A stretch of 64,000 nucleotides of DNA from Diphasiastrum complanatum. Taxonomy: Eukaryota > Streptophyta > Lycopodiopsida > Lycopodiales > Lycopodiaceae. Position numbers and translations under genes: made by a program. The notes beneath the pieces were generated by a model that had not been told where the DNA came from, did not search any database, and saw nothing but the letters and a program-made list of their open reading frames with translations. Numbering within the stretch: the first letter of the stretch is position 1; each line of letters starts with the position of its first letter. The stretch covers positions 29,827,220 to 29,891,219 of the forward strand of contig CM055113.1 of NCBI GenBank assembly GCA_029204225.1. Direction: 5' to 3'. Shown here in pieces: positions 30,060-42,331 of this stretch.

Positions 30060-30836
30060 CAAGTCTATACTCTACGCTCTCTACGTTTCCTTCTGGCTGA
30101 ATGAAGATGCTCTATCCAATGCTCGATCTCTCTTTGCAGAAGTGGATCAGCCTCGCCCAATCCTGCTCCAGGCGGCTATGGACTCTGGAGGATGATCTGA
30201 AGAGATTGCTTTGATCTTTTCATATGTGACGAGGAGACAGTGATGCTTGGTATGTATGTAATTGAGCTTTAGCGTCTCTGATGGGATGGATAATCTTGTG
30301 ATGAGCAAACAGAAAGACGCGGATTGTTTTCGTGCATCCAATTTCTGTGTCCAAAAGCAGCCATTGACTCGCTTTTTTTCTTTAGTGGGTGTTCTAGTGC
30401 CGTATTGATGAAGTTGTTTGTTGTTTTTTAGGTTTTTTATTATGCCTGTGGTTTGTGAGTACTTTTTTGGAGCGCGATGCGGACAGATTTTGTTGTAGGT
30501 TTTCTGGTATGGTTCTTTGATCCTTAATTTCTAGTTTGGGAACTCGTTTGTTGAAGTCAGAACACAATTGTTGAAGAGGCTTTGACACCTCAATCGGATT
30601 CTGAGTTTGAGGGGAGAGTTGCAGCAGAAAAGAGTTGCTTTGTTAGAATCCGGAATGCTGGCAACGGTCTTGGGCTCGACAATTTGGCTTCAAGCTGCGA
30701 AAGGGCAAAGTCTTTGGCAATACATGACTTGGAAGTATTGGCTTTCGAACTGGGAATATAAATATCGACAAGACCCAACAATCATGAAAGAGCAGGGGCA
30801 GTTTTCAGTTCTGAAGCTCTAAGACGGTCTAACAAG
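30060..30836 (+). other. Possible 5' leader exon of the EIN3-like gene
   Basis: Less AT-rich than its surroundings and ending CTAACAAG before GTGAGT (30837), an excellent plant splice donor. It lies on the same strand as the EIN3-like gene 5.5 kb downstream. EIN3 genes commonly carry an intron in the 5' untranslated region, and acceptor-like sites occur just before the coding region (TTAACAG at about 36132, CTTTTAG at about 36296). The short frame 30607-30822 would then be an upstream ORF. This is inference from splice signals alone. Confidence 0.25.
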
Positions 30837-33309
30837 GTGAGTTTCTGAGCGACGTATGTAGAACATCAAAACGCTGACTTTCGTAGGCAAGGAACGAACT
30901 CTGAGGAAGTTAATCAGTTTTTCATGACCTGTGCAATCAATGTGTAGGAACAAATTTTGAGTTTGAGTGCATAGATGACTTTTGCAACCATTGGGACCAA
31001 ATCCGAAGGAAAATTGCTCAGTTGGCTCATAGTTTCTGTAGGGAAATTGTTGCTTTGTGGAAGTAACTTAACTTTTTCTTGCGTTTCCCTAGCTCATGTC
31101 ATAACTTCTATTCCTATCAAATGGAGATGATCTTAAGCTCCTCATGTTAGGAAAGTGGTTCACAAAAGTTAGTCCTAAGCGATATCACGTTTCAGTATTC
31201 ACCTACAAAGTGATACTCAACCCAGCATAGACTAGTTCTTTTCTAGCAAGTTGCAATTGTCATCACTAATCAGCTGGACGTATGTTGAACAAAAAATATA
31301 CAATGATATGTGGAATATTGGCAACCATGCAGATTTTTAAAAAGTTTTGTGGAAGACCTTGGCTCAAAATAATCTCAGCAGAAATCTTACTCCTTTCGTA
31401 TTTTCCTCGGCTTAATAGATGTGAATGCAACCTAACCATACCGTTTCATCAGATTATTCATTTCAGTAGGCAAAAAAGTATGATTAAGGAAAAAACTGAA
31501 AAGATTCTTGGATGTCTTTATAGAAAAGGAACTACAAACATCTGTTGTCAGAACTCTCGGCCTCCAAGCCCTTTATCTGAAGGTAGCCATTGATATATGA
31601 AGCTCGCTATTACCTAGTTAGTGCCAAAATTGCCTCATTATCTAATGCTCCTGTCCTCGAGTCACCCAACCTTCTGTTTATTGATCAAGGCCCAAATCTG
31701 AAGTTGGTGTGCAAAAGATTCTAGAACACTAAGAGAGCAGAATGCCCAATCACCACTTAGTTACATACTTGTATACATCATTTCAATCATAGTCGGGAGT
31801 GGTAATCTGGAGGGACTGGTGGTCCAATATACCCTTTGAACGAGTATGCATTCCTATTAAGTGCTTATTGGATTATTCGCTAGCACCATTGTCACTTGCC
31901 CTCTACTGGTGGTAGCCCTAGAAGAGTACTTGTGATATACTTGGTTGGAGCTTGTATGCTTGGTGGAGAGTCTCGTACATGTGTTGTTGGTTAAAGAGAC
32001 TAAAGCTACTATTGTCTTGTGCTTCGTGTTGCACATTTGATGTGTGTTCTATCTCTTCATAGCTTTAAGCTGTTATGTCAATTCACTTGTGAATTCCTAG
32101 GTTGTTCTCATAAGCCTCTAGGTTTCCAATCTTTCAAACAAGCATCTAGGTTTATTATCTCCCTAATTTTGACACATTTTTTAATGGAAAGTGCTATGAC
32201 ACCAAGCCCACATTCACAAAAAATAAGGGAAAAAGAAAACGGTAGCAAACAACGAATGGATTAGGATTTTTCAACCCAGATTCAAGAAAAAATTGACAAT
32301 ACCCTTGCCTTTTAAGCCCTTCTACAATGAGTGCTTCTCTCTAAGTCCCCTTGAAGAAGCTCATCATTTTTATCAAGAAAAGCTATTAGACAGGGAGGCA
32401 CTATTTGATGGGGTTTTAACAACCAACATATTTGAAAAGCATACTTTGTAAACATGTTTGAAACATCCAAAGCCCAGAACTCCTTGGGTTCCATGGCTTT
32501 TAAATCACGTTAGCAGCCAATCTAGCTTGAAACGCAAATAAGCTAGTTTAAGCCAGTGTGATTGTATACTTGATTTTCTGTTGGAATTAGCCTTGAAGAT
32601 ACAAATGATTAGTTTTGTAGTGATAATATGTATTCTGTACTTACATTACAGCTGAAACAACCCATTATTTTAGGATTGGACTCTTGTGCTGCTCCATTAT
32701 CCAACATGGAAACTCTAGAATATAATGATTGCCTATAGACTCTTCACTTGAGTCTTGTACATAAGCTCCTCATTTAATAGTTACATTGGCCCAAGATGTC
32801 TTCTATCTTTGGGCTTGATCTCATGCCAATAGCATCAATGTCCCCGTACCATAGGTATTCTCTCAGCTGCAAAGGCATAGCCAGATCAGCTTTTAGACCT
32901 ACCCCGAATTTCTTAAATCTCTTGGAAGTGCTTCTCCAAGAATGGTATCCCTCTTTAGGCTCAATAGTCACAGGTTCACTTAGACTCATTTCATTCAATG
33001 AAATTCCGTTTTGGAAATAATCCATTTTAAATGGACCTTTTGAAATGGTGTTTTAGTGAATGAAACGGTTTTTATAAATAAATTAATTAATCAATCTAAA
33101 AAAATCACCCAATTCTTTTCTTTCTCAGTTTTCAACAATTCTATTGCTGTATTTAGTATTGTTTTCTTGTTGTGTGAGGGTAGGGAGTGAGATAAATCAT
33201 AAATCAAAAGCTAGAATGTGCTTGAAACTTGAAAGTTGAGGCAATGTAGAGTGTGAGGGAGAGAGAACTTAGAAGTTAGTGTAGTGTTAATTTTGAGAAT
33301 AGTGTGTTT

Positions 33310-33835
33310 TTGCCATAATAGAAGGCTAGAAACCCCCCCCCCAAAAAAAAAAAAAAAAAAGAAAAAGAAAAGAAAAAGGAGAAAAAACTTAAAACCGTTT
33401 TGCCGATTCTTTCCGCATTTCAAACCATTAATATATATATTACATAGTATGCATCATGACAGTAGATATTAGGTGGGACTTGAGAGTTTGAGTTAGGATT
33501 CAAGATTGATGGGTGATTAATTATAATCTTTATTGCCTGAACATTAAAAAAGCACTTGTTTTTCCCATAACGGAATGCTTGAAATAGAACCTCTCTTCCA
33601 AGAAAACCCTAAAACCATTTTGCCAATTCTTTCCTATTTCAAAACATCAATGTGTGTACTATGTTGTATGGATTATGACAATGGGACTTGGGAGACTTGG
33701 GAGGTTGGACTCTTGAGTCAAAACTCAAGATTGATTGTTGATCACTAATCTATATTTGCCTATTTCCCATAATCGAAGGCTAGAAATGAATTCTCCCCTT
33801 GAATGAAAACCCTGAAACTCTTTTGCCATTTCAAC
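33310..33835. repeat. Three diverged tandem units, 200-255 bp
   Basis: Units start CCATAATAGAAGGCTAGAAA (33312), CCATAACGGAATGCTTGAAA (33566) and CCATAATCGAAGGCTAGAAA (33767). Each continues with AAAACC...TTTTGCC, TTTC and a GGACTT/CTCAAGATTGAT block. The first unit contains the homopolymer tract C10-A18 at about 33331-33360, a likely site of length polymorphism. Confidence 0.7.
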
Positions 33836-34429
33836 CTATTTTGAAAAGGTGTTTCAAAAAGGTCCACGAAATATAGCTCAACATGCTTTTATCGCCTTTA
33901 GCCAACATCAAAGGCTCATACTCTTAAAGGCAGGTGAGTTAAGGTTGCATCCTTGCTAGCAAGAACGTTGAAGTGAGTGTCAATTTAGATATGTATTTTA
34001 GGGGCATAACACTCTTTCCCCCTTAAACAATAAAGGGCAAGGAGATAAGCATATGTGATCCATGTATCGAAAAAGATCAACCTAATTTCAGTCGATGCTC
34101 ACATTTGTAAATTGACTAGGTTCCATAGAGCATTCAAAATTGCTATAATCAGTATATATTTTTGGGGTTGTCAATAACTAACAACTATCTTGATGGAAGG
34201 TTTAGCATCACTATGGTTACAAGATTGGGATTTTTTTCAGCATCATTAACATGTATGTTCCTTGACATAACATCATCAGGTTAGAATTTTGGAGCCTCAC
34301 AAATCTCGTAAGTTCTCTCCCCTTGATAATAGTTGGAGATTGTAACATAATTTTTGTTGGATATTGTGAGAGTAAATTATATAGAGTGCTTCTATGAGCT
34401 TGATGGTCATGTGTTGAATGGAAATCGTT

Positions 34430-34590
34430 CTTTGAATGACTCAAATCTACAAGATACTGATCAAGATATTGATGAGGAGGAACCATCAGCTTCTTCTCTC
34501 ACACCTATTGTTAGGTGGTCAACTAGAATAAACAGGGTTCCAAGTAGGCTTACTTATTCTCAAAAGGGTTAGCAAAGTTGAAGCTTTTGC
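34430..34590 (+). pseudogene. Copia integrase C-terminal scrap
   Basis: A short frame reading DQDIDEEEPSASSLTPIVRW and STRINRVPSRLTYSQKG resembles the Pro/acidic linker followed by the RRSTR-x-PP motif that ends the integrase part of plant Copia polyproteins. No other Copia domain is next to it. Probably an old fragment. Confidence 0.45.
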
Positions 34591-35858
34591 TAGTGCCCAT
34601 CAGATTGCTTGGACTTGTGACTAGGACTTGGGTGATACTATTGTCCCGTACCATCATCCTTCGTCTATCACTAATTCTAAGTAGCATCCAGCTATTTAAC
34701 TCACTCCACAATTTTTTATGGGATCAAACAAATCAACTACTTTGAAGGTGAACCGATCTAGCTTTTTGAATCTGTTTCTATTAGATCAATTTCTAACTCT
34801 TGTAGGTGTGATTCCTACTTAAGGAAGAATGTAAAATGAAGACTATTGCTATTGCACCGTTTCCAAATATGAGTGTACTTGTGGCCAGCTTAAATCATAT
34901 CTTCTTTGGGTGCCCTATGACCAATTCTAGGTCATCTGATTGTTTATAGCATCTCATAATCTATTTTTAGGACACCAATCTTCCTTCATTGGAAGAACTG
35001 ATCTTCATGAATGGCAAATTGTTATCAATTTTGGATTCACCAAGATGATCTTCGGGCCTAGATTAGAACTGACAACCACAAGCTGGTCAAACACAGGCTA
35101 TAAGTGAGTGAAAAAGCTCAGGCTGGATCTCATTTAATTCCCTGTTCAAGTGAATCATCTTTATGTAATGAATATAAGAAATTCACACTTGAGTCTAGAT
35201 CGCTTGTCAACTGGACCATCCAGGTCAGCAGTGTTACAAAATTTTGCAAGCTTTATGCTTTTAACATCATGGAACAAGATTGCTTCAATCCAAATAGAGA
35301 TTGTCTGCATCGCCTGTAAAATAAGTTTTACACAGGGAGCAAGAAGTATCCTTTTTCGTCAGATTGGAGTGTGGAATTATTTTTAAAAAAATTCCAATTG
35401 GTAAGCAAAGTCCTTAAATCTGAGTAGCGAAATGTTATCAAGAGATTAGACACCTAGATTCTGTGAAATTCAAGGTGATTGATTTTTAATCATTATAATT
35501 TACACCCCTGATAAAAGATGTGTCATTTTCAATCAGGTGGAACTTGTAAATTTTAAGTCATGTCTCAGTTCCAGGGTCAAAGTTTTTGGGTGGATCTAAT
35601 GAAACTCAGTTAAGTAGTCTCTTTTGGTACCTAAATCTTCCATATGAAGGCAATTTTACAGGCTCTAGTCTACTCTTTCTAGAATTGATCTCTGTTTTTC
35701 GCATCATAACTTTTAAGCTTAGAATTTTACATTTTCCTACATAAATAGAACCATTTTTACTTTTATTTTCAAACAAATTATCAGCAAGAAGAGACCTGGT
35801 TTGTAGCAAAGTTTTTTAAGTAAGATGGTATAAGTTGGTCAATTGTTGTGTAATTTAT

Positions 35859-36030
35859 TACACTCACTGGCTCTCTTTATAGTGCTTTTGACCCAATGTG
35901 CATAGTTGAGTTTTTCAGATTGAGCAGAGGTGAAAATCTGTAGATAATTACACTCACTGGCCCTCTTTATAAGGCTTCCGACCCATGTGCACAGTGTAGC
36001 TTTTTAAATTGAGCAGAGGTGCAAGTCTAT
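35859..36030. repeat. 90-bp tandem duplication upstream of EIN3-like gene
   Basis: TACACTCACTGGCTCTCTTT starts at 35859 and, with small changes, again at 35949. Both copies include GACCCA-TGTGCA and TTGAGCAGAGGTG. It lies about 300 bp before the start codon, so it falls in leader or promoter sequence. Confidence 0.75.
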
Positions 36031-36327
36031 TGTCTGCAAAGTAGTTGCAACTTTCTATAGTTAATGCGATTGGAATCTATTCTCTCAGACAGATGCTAAT
36101 ACAAATTTGTTTGGTTTTACTGATGTTAACAGATGCAAGGCTTTGATGTCGCAGAGACTTGCAATTTATGGAAGCTAGAGGTGTTGAGATTTGACAATCA
36201 TCAATTTCTACAGACATTCTTTAAGGAGGCAGAACTTCCATTTGATCATATTTGCTAATGATCGAAAAAAAGTCTCTTACCGTGTAAATCTTTTAGGTGT
36301 TTAAGAGTTTTGACTCTTGAGTAGTTG

Positions 36328-38250
36328 ATGTTCAGCATGGAGCTCGGTAATTGTAAGCATGATGGGAAGAACTTTGATTTAGATGACATGGACTTTATTG
36401 GTGATGATGATGGAGATGATATGCAGGATGAAGATTTCAGTGATGATGATGTTGATGTTGATGAGCTTGAGAAAAAGATGTGGAGGGATCGTCTCCGCTT
36501 GAAGCGCATAAAAGAACAGCTGAAGGTAAAGGAGATTTCTGGTAAGCCCAAGCAAAAACAGTCACAGGAGCAGGCCCGACGGAAAAAGATGGCACGAGCT
36601 CAAGATGGGATTCTAAAGTACATGTTGAAAATGATGGAGGTTTGTAAGGCTCAGGGGTTTGTGTACGGTATTATTCCTGAGAAAGGAAAACCTGTGAGTG
36701 GAGCATCTGATAATATGAGGGCCTGGTGGAAGGAGAAAGTTAGATTTGATAGAAATGGACCTGCAGCGATTTCAAGATACCAGGCCGAGCATGAAAACAC
36801 AAGAAAGATAGGAGGCGGCACAGCTTGTGTTCCAATTTCTCATTCCTTGCAAGAGCTCCAGGATACAACTTTGGGTTCACTTCTGTCGGCATTGATGCAG
36901 CATTGTGATCCTCCGCAGCGGCGCTTTCCCCTTGAGAAGGGCATTCCTCCTCCATGGTGGCCATCAGGAGATGGGTGGTGGCAACAATTAGAATTGCCTC
37001 CAGGCCAAGGTCCACCTCCTTATAAGAAGCCTCACGATCTGAAGAAGAATTGGAAAGTTGGAGTACTGACATCTGTAATCAAGCACATGTCTCCAGATAT
37101 TGCAAAGATCAAAAAGCTTGTTAGGCATTCCAAATGTTTGCAAGACAAAATGACAGCCAAAGAAAGTGCAACATGGCTTGCTGTACTTAACCGGGAAGAG
37201 GAAGTTGCTCTTCAGAAGAATACCGTAGTTGATGAAGCAGCAATCAGCTCTGGAACTCCTGGCAGCTTCAATGCAGTAAGGCTGGGAGCTAGCTACACTA
37301 ACGAGTATGATGTTGAAGCTTTTGATCACACTCTTACCGGGGTGCTTCTAGATGGAGTACAGGATACAGAGGTTACCGATCCTTTTCTACAACCAGGCTC
37401 CTCACCCTCTACGAGAAAAGAACTTAGTGGAGGTCATGAAGGACAAACTGAGTCAGAATTATCCTTTCAGAAGCTTTCAACTTCATCGGCAAATGGAGAA
37501 ACGTGCAGGAAAAGGACCTGCCAAGATCCTTCTATTCTTGACCAGAGACTTTTCTTGTGCCCTTATGAGAATTGCCACCATCGTGAACTGAAAAATGCTT
37601 TTGCAGACAGGGATATGAGAAACATCCATCAGAACCATTGCCCTCATCGTGCTATGAATGAGGGGACTTATGTTGACAGAGGGGATGTTGAAGGACTAGT
37701 AAGTGCTACCTTCCAAGACTCTTCAGAGCAGCTATCCCATTCTCATAGTTCAGGACAGGAAGTCGTACAAACAATCTCCTGTGACAGGGATGGATCATCT
37801 CAAGGTGAATCTAGCTTTGTTGAGCTGCCTATCTCTGGTCATAAGGCCTCTGTTGTAAATCCATCTTCACATGATGTACTGCTAGGGTTCTATCCCGATG
37901 CTGTTGATGGTCAAGTGCAAGAAGGTAGACATGCAGAGATGGACCCAACTCTCCAGCCACATAGCAGACTAGGGTTGCATATTAGTTCAGATGACCATTT
38001 AATGTTTGGACAGGTGATTGGAGGACCAAGTGCCAATGATTCGAGTGATGATGCATTAGCTTTTCAAAGGGATGAACTTAGCAGGGAGTGTAGCAGTATT
38101 TTTGACAACCCATTTCAGAATCAGGATGCTGACCTACCTTCAGCCTATGATATTAACTCGTCATTTGACTTGAGTATTTCCAGCATGCCTCCACTTGGGA
38201 CAGGCATAGACATGCTAGATGAGGATCTCATATGGTACTTTGGAGCTTAA
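36328..38250 (+). CDS. EIL: EIN3/EIL ethylene-signalling transcription factor
   Basis: Uninterrupted 640-codon gene for an EIN3-like nuclear DNA-binding protein, which in the family acts at the end of the ethylene pathway and is controlled by EBF F-box-mediated turnover. Seen in order: acidic N-terminus (residues 17-46), [20 protein letters not shown] (43-62), a basic segment with [20 protein letters not shown] (79-98), [33 protein letters not shown] (to 148), [20 protein letters not shown] (174-193), [31 protein letters not shown] (229-248), and [14 protein letters not shown] followed by [15 protein letters not shown]. All belong to the family's DNA-binding half. A CPYENCHH...NHCPH element at about 411-440 and the C-terminus IWYFGA match distal family motifs. 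ATG 36328 is the first; ATG 36337 is an alternative. Coding without introns is normal for the family. Confidence 0.97.
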   Translation: MFSMELGNCKHDGKNFDLDDMDFIGDDDGDDMQDEDFSDDDVDVDELEKKMWRDRLRLKRIKEQLKVKEISGKPKQKQSQEQARRKKMARAQDGILKYMLKMMEVCKAQGFVYGIIPEKGKPVSGASDNMRAWWKEKVRFDRNGPAAISRYQAEHENTRKIGGGTACVPISHSLQELQDTTLGSLLSALMQHCDPPQRRFPLEKGIPPPWWPSGDGWWQQLELPPGQGPPPYKKPHDLKKNWKVGVLTSVIKHMSPDIAKIKKLVRHSKCLQDKMTAKESATWLAVLNREEEVALQKNTVVDEAAISSGTPGSFNAVRLGASYTNEYDVEAFDHTLTGVLLDGVQDTEVTDPFLQPGSSPSTRKELSGGHEGQTESELSFQKLSTSSANGETCRKRTCQDPSILDQRLFLCPYENCHHRELKNAFADRDMRNIHQNHCPHRAMNEGTYVDRGDVEGLVSATFQDSSEQLSHSHSSGQEVVQTISCDRDGSSQGESSFVELPISGHKASVVNPSSHDVLLGFYPDAVDGQVQEGRHAEMDPTLQPHSRLGLHISSDDHLMFGQVIGGPSANDSSDDALAFQRDELSRECSSIFDNPFQNQDADLPSAYDINSSFDLSISSMPPLGTGIDMLDEDLIWYFGA

Positions 38251-38370
38251 AGAATTTTTATGTTTTATGCTCACTATTGCGATCTTAGTTTAGAACAAAA
38301 CACTTGAGATAAAAAGGAGACATGTAACCTGGTGTCAACATTGTTCCAGTCATCAATAAATGTTATGGTT
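38251..38370 (+). other. 3' untranslated region with poly(A) signal of EIL
   Basis: AT-rich sequence after the TAA. AATAAA occurs near 38355 in CATCAATAAATGTTATGG, about 105 bp past the stop, a plausible cleavage signal. Confidence 0.5.
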
Positions 38371-38947
38371 TGCAGAACATCATTTGTACAGACACAGACT
38401 TTGCAATGGAGAAATCTTGAAATGTTGGTTATCAGATTTGGCTTGTCTTTGGAGGCATCTCGTTTACAGTTTTCTGCCATCTGTTGCTGCATATCCCTTC
38501 AATAACCAAATTCTTAAATCCTGATATTGCATGCAGTCATACTTTATCTGTAGCACGTGTTTACGGAAGATTACAGGGATCACTACGAAGTCATGTGCTC
38601 TAAACTCTAAAGTGTGATTAGTAAGTCTCTTGGTTCACAGCTAACAGACCAATCAACTTGCTACGTTTCCCAGTTCTATCCTAGTTTCGCACTTTTACCC
38701 ACCAGCTACATCATGCACTAGGCTTGCTTGCCTTTTGAGCAAGTGGAAGTTATAATATGTAATTTTCCTGCATTTTTCCCAGGAAACATGGACTTCATAT
38801 ATTGGCTTTGCTTCGTAGTGCTAGCTTTCAGCATTGCTAAGTACATAGTTCTGTAGCGTATTTTATGGGCGCATGCAGAATACGTCAAATACGTATTTTT
38901 ATTTATTTTTAGAATATGTTAGAAACAGATTTTTTCTTTTTTTGAGA

Positions 38948-39065
38948 TTTCTCAAAAGACTAAACTATTTGATGTTTCCATTTGCCTCGATTTTCTGATC
39001 CCATAGATATCTCAAAAGACTATACTATTTGATGTTTCCATTTGCCTCGATTTTCTGATCCCATT
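38948..39065. repeat. 60-bp tandem duplication
   Basis: CTCAAAAGACTAAACTATTT at about 38950 is repeated as CTCAAAAGACTATACTATTT at about 39010. Both continue through TGATGTTTCCATTTGCCTCG to CTGATCCCAT with nearly perfect identity, so the duplication is recent. Confidence 0.85.
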
Positions 39066-40584
39066 CGATGCCTCAATCCTTGAGCCGATTCAGGTGCCTC
39101 GATCCTCCAAAACTAGCAGAATTGTGTGCCATGATCCTCAAAAGTGTCTCTGCCTCACAATTGAGGGTTGAGGTCAGAACTAGCAGAATTTGGGACTAGC
39201 CTCTTAGAAAAGTTTTATCAATTTTTTTGTACACAGGAGGTTTTGCAGAAGGAATTTTCGGAAAGGACATGCAAAACTGTTGAAATTTGCTTTGGTAGAT
39301 TTTTGCATTATGTTCCATAAATATGGAAAGATACATTCCATAGCACAAGAAGGTATGAAATAAGCTTTTTTGGAAGTGTGCCCTTCTCCTTGGAGAGTTA
39401 TTTACCTTTGCAGAAAGGATAGTAACCAATCTTTACACATGTGAACTACATGTATCGCTGGGAGCTGATGAAGTTGATAGACTCTGCTAATCCTTTGCTC
39501 TGAATGTAGTTAGACTTGTTTGGTGGACTCCATAGTGTTGTAAATTTCATGTCATGCATGTTATGTTTTAAGTGCTTTCCTAGATTTTCCAACGTATAAA
39601 CAGTTCTAAAAAGCTTACAATCGATTGAAAGTCTTGTAATGTACTTGAATTATAAATATGTAAAGTTTTTTCCTTCTTTTAATCCGAGTTTAAACATTCC
39701 ATCCCAACACTATATTTATCAGCCAGTAGATTGTTGGCTGAGTCATGTCAATTTTGATATAGTTGAGATTGTCATTTGGGAGGGAAGTGGGGTGGGACCC
39801 CTTCCTTGCTGGATGTACGAATAAGGTGGACATCACTTATTGGCATCTATGTTTTGCAAGTTATGGTGTGTTGCATATTGTAGAATGTACATATCGAATG
39901 CAATGTTTTTTTTTTTTTTTGCAAATTACAACTTTGGCATACTTCAATTCTCAAGCATGATGGGGCAAGGGAGATAGGAAGAACAAGAACGGAGAAGAGA
40001 GCAGGAATATTGCGGAACAGCTCTCTCGTTCTAATCAGCTGCTAGGTACAAAAACAGTCTAATAGATAGCTTATGCTAAAGATGATCACAACTTTATGCG
40101 TTCTGATTGCCCAACAGGATCTTAAAAATAATTCATACTCTAAAAACAAGAGTACAGTCCACCGAAGAGATTAGAGATGGTTTGTGTGTGCTACTACTGA
40201 AATCAGATTCAATGTGAAGAGCAGTATGATATCGCGAGTTCCTCAAGAATCAAAGACAACCATCATTTGATCAGAAATTGAGGAGTTGTAGACATTCGTG
40301 TTCTGATCAGAGTGAGTAAACAAGCGCGATCAAACAGCAATGAAAGTGCATTCCATCACAACAAGCATTCATCTATGTTGTACACAGATAAAAATGTGCT
40401 GCTGCTATATTACACTGAAGCACAATACAAATAACAATTACAACCAGATTGACATCGTAGTTGGGAGGCTCAAATAATATGTCTCATGGACGGAGCAACC
40501 AGTAATATGTGCTTGGATGATCTATTTATAGATTTCATCCGTGTATTAATTGCATTGAATGCTTGTCACCTAATTAGGAAAGCC
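39066..40584. other. AT-rich intergenic stretch
   Basis: No gene, element or clear repeat recognised. It contains a T16 run near 39905. Confidence 0.4.
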
Positions 40585-40977
40585 GTTGTACTTGGAAGTA
40601 TATGGCTTTTGTGACAACTGTACATAGTGTATACGGTCAACAAATCAGTATCGTTAATGCGGACGAGGACGTCTCAAAAATCTCTCACTTTGCGAATTAC
40701 GGGAAGTGGCTGGGAACATTCCTCGTTCATTTTAGACGACCTTCGGCATTTTTCTCTCTCTTCGGATTTTTGCGAAAAAGCCGAAGGTGTCCTAAATCAG
40801 TTTAAGACACCCTTAGAAAGTTGAAGGTGCCCTTAGAAAAAGATCTCTTTAACAGTTCAACTCTTTCGCTCTTTTCAGGAAAGTCGAAGGTGCCCTTAAA
40901 ACAAATTGAAGGTGCCCTTAAAAAGTTGGCGAAGGTGTCTTTAACAGTCACAACTCTTAAAAATAGAGGACCCTCTA
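40585..40977 (+). repeat. Direct repeat flanking a Copia relic, copy 1
   Basis: About 390 bp starting TTGTACTTGGAAGTATATGG and ending CTCTTAAAAATAGAGGACC. Inside are several CGAAGGTG or GAAGGTGCCC motifs, reminiscent of the leader motif in Ty3 element 1. A second copy lies at 41943-42331 in the same orientation. Confidence 0.8.
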
Positions 40978-40979
40978 GA

Positions 40980-41940
40980 TGTCACACAGAATGGTGGTAG
41001 TATTAAATTGAGTGTGATGTAAGTTGTGAAGTAATAACCTGATCCATACAGCTTCTTTTGAAGCTTGGCATGTTGCGATATAATATGCCTCTGTCGAAGA
41101 AAGCACAACTGATTTCTGCTTCCTTGAGTTCCACGAAATCGGTCCCCCTGCCAGATAGAAACAGAACCCAAAGGTAGATTTTCTAATAGAGATTGTTCCT
41201 TCCCAATTTGAGTCGGAATAGCCTCACAAGACGAGTGGGTTAATAGCATTTCCATCATAACATAAGATGTGATCTAAACTTCTCTGAATATATCTCATCA
41301 CTCTCTTCAATGCTTTCCAATGAGAGATCTTGGGATTAGACATGAATTGACTTAACGTGCTAACAATGTATGTTAAATCTGGTCTAGTACACAGCATTGC
41401 ATACATTGGAGATCCGATTAGTGAATGATAATGGGTACTTCGCTAAGTCGAGTACTTCACTATCAGTCTCAGCACAATAAGGTTTAGTCAATACTATACT
41501 TGGATCCATTGGAGTATCAATGGGTTTGCAATCAAACATATGAAATTTTTCAAAAATGTCTTTTAGATATGCCTGTTGGTTAAGATAGATCTTCTTTTGA
41601 AGCCTATTTCTAATAATGTTAATTCCTAGCAAAGAATGAACAACTCCTAAATCAGTCATGTCAAATTCCTTTGACAGATCACTCTTAGTAGTGTGCAGAA
41701 GAGAAGTGTCATTAGACAAGATAAACACATCATCTACGTAAAGAGCTATGTGAACTGAATTGGTGCCTATACATTACAGTCAGTTGAATTATTTGCAAAT
41801 CTCAATTCAATGAGATAAGAGTTGATTCTATTGAACCATGCTCTTGCGGTCTGTTTCAGACCGTAGATTGCTTTGTGCAGCTTGCACACTTTGTGCTCTT
41901 GGCCTTTGACTTCGAATCCTTCCGGTTGGAAGGTGTACAG
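40980..41940 (-). pseudogene. Copia RT-RNase H relic
   Basis: Read right to left: PEGFEVKGQEHKVCKLHKAI (about 41930-41870), YGLKQTARAW, then ALYVDDVFILSND with an intact YVDD (about 41740), DLSKEFDMTDLG, LDTPMD-type IDTPMDPS (about 41510), ARPDL-type TRPDLTYIVS, SHWKALKRVMRYIQ and a frameshifted RNase H tail (QGSRNQLCFL...). Several frame changes break it. Gag, protease and integrase are absent, and the fragment is bounded on both sides by the 390-bp direct repeat. Confidence 0.85.
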
Positions 41941-41942
41941 CG

Positions 41943-42331
41943 GTTGTACTTGGAAGTATATGGCTTTTGTGACAACTGTACATAGTGTATACGGTCAACA
42001 AATCAGTATCGTTGATGCGGACAAGGATGTCGCAAAAATCTCTCACTTCGCGAATTACGGGAAGTGGCTAGGAACGTTCCTCGTTCATTTTAAACAACCT
42101 TCAGCATTTTTCTTTCTCTTCGGGTTTTTGCGAAAAAGCCGAAGGTGTTCTAAATCAGTTTAAGGCGTCCTTAGAAAGTTGAAGGTGCCCTTAGAAAAAG
42201 ATCTCTTTAACAGTTCAACTCTTTCGCTTATTTCGAGAAAGCCTAAAGTGCCCTTAAAACAACTTGAAGGTGCCCTTTAAAGTTGGTGAAGGTGTCTTTA
42301 ACAATTTAACTCTTAAAAATAGAGGACCTTC
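41943..42331 (+). repeat. Direct repeat flanking a Copia relic, copy 2
   Basis: Same sequence as 40585-40977 with scattered substitutions, joined on the left to the Copia fragment. To its right the same style of sequence goes on (GCCGAAGGTGC near 42375, GTCGAAGGTAA near 42452), so copy 2 probably represents the original context. Confidence 0.8.

Larger units (their letters stand above)
30837..36296 (+). other. Putative leader intron or intergenic DNA
   Basis: No intact gene. AT-rich with T-rich runs, as in plant introns. It contains a poly-C/poly-A tract, a three-unit diverged tandem repeat, a Copia scrap at 34430-34590 and a 90-bp tandem duplication upstream of the EIN3-like gene; these have their own entries where supported. 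The frames 31282-31593 and 32019-32264 show no known domain. Confidence 0.35.

Noticed and set aside
30590-31600. Protein genes at 30607-30822 and 31282-31593.
   Set aside because: Short, no recognised motifs and composition typical of non-coding DNA; at most upstream ORFs of a leader exon.
36325-36327. Start of the EIN3-like gene at 36325.
   Set aside because: The codon is TTG. The first ATG in frame is at 36328 and a second at 36337.
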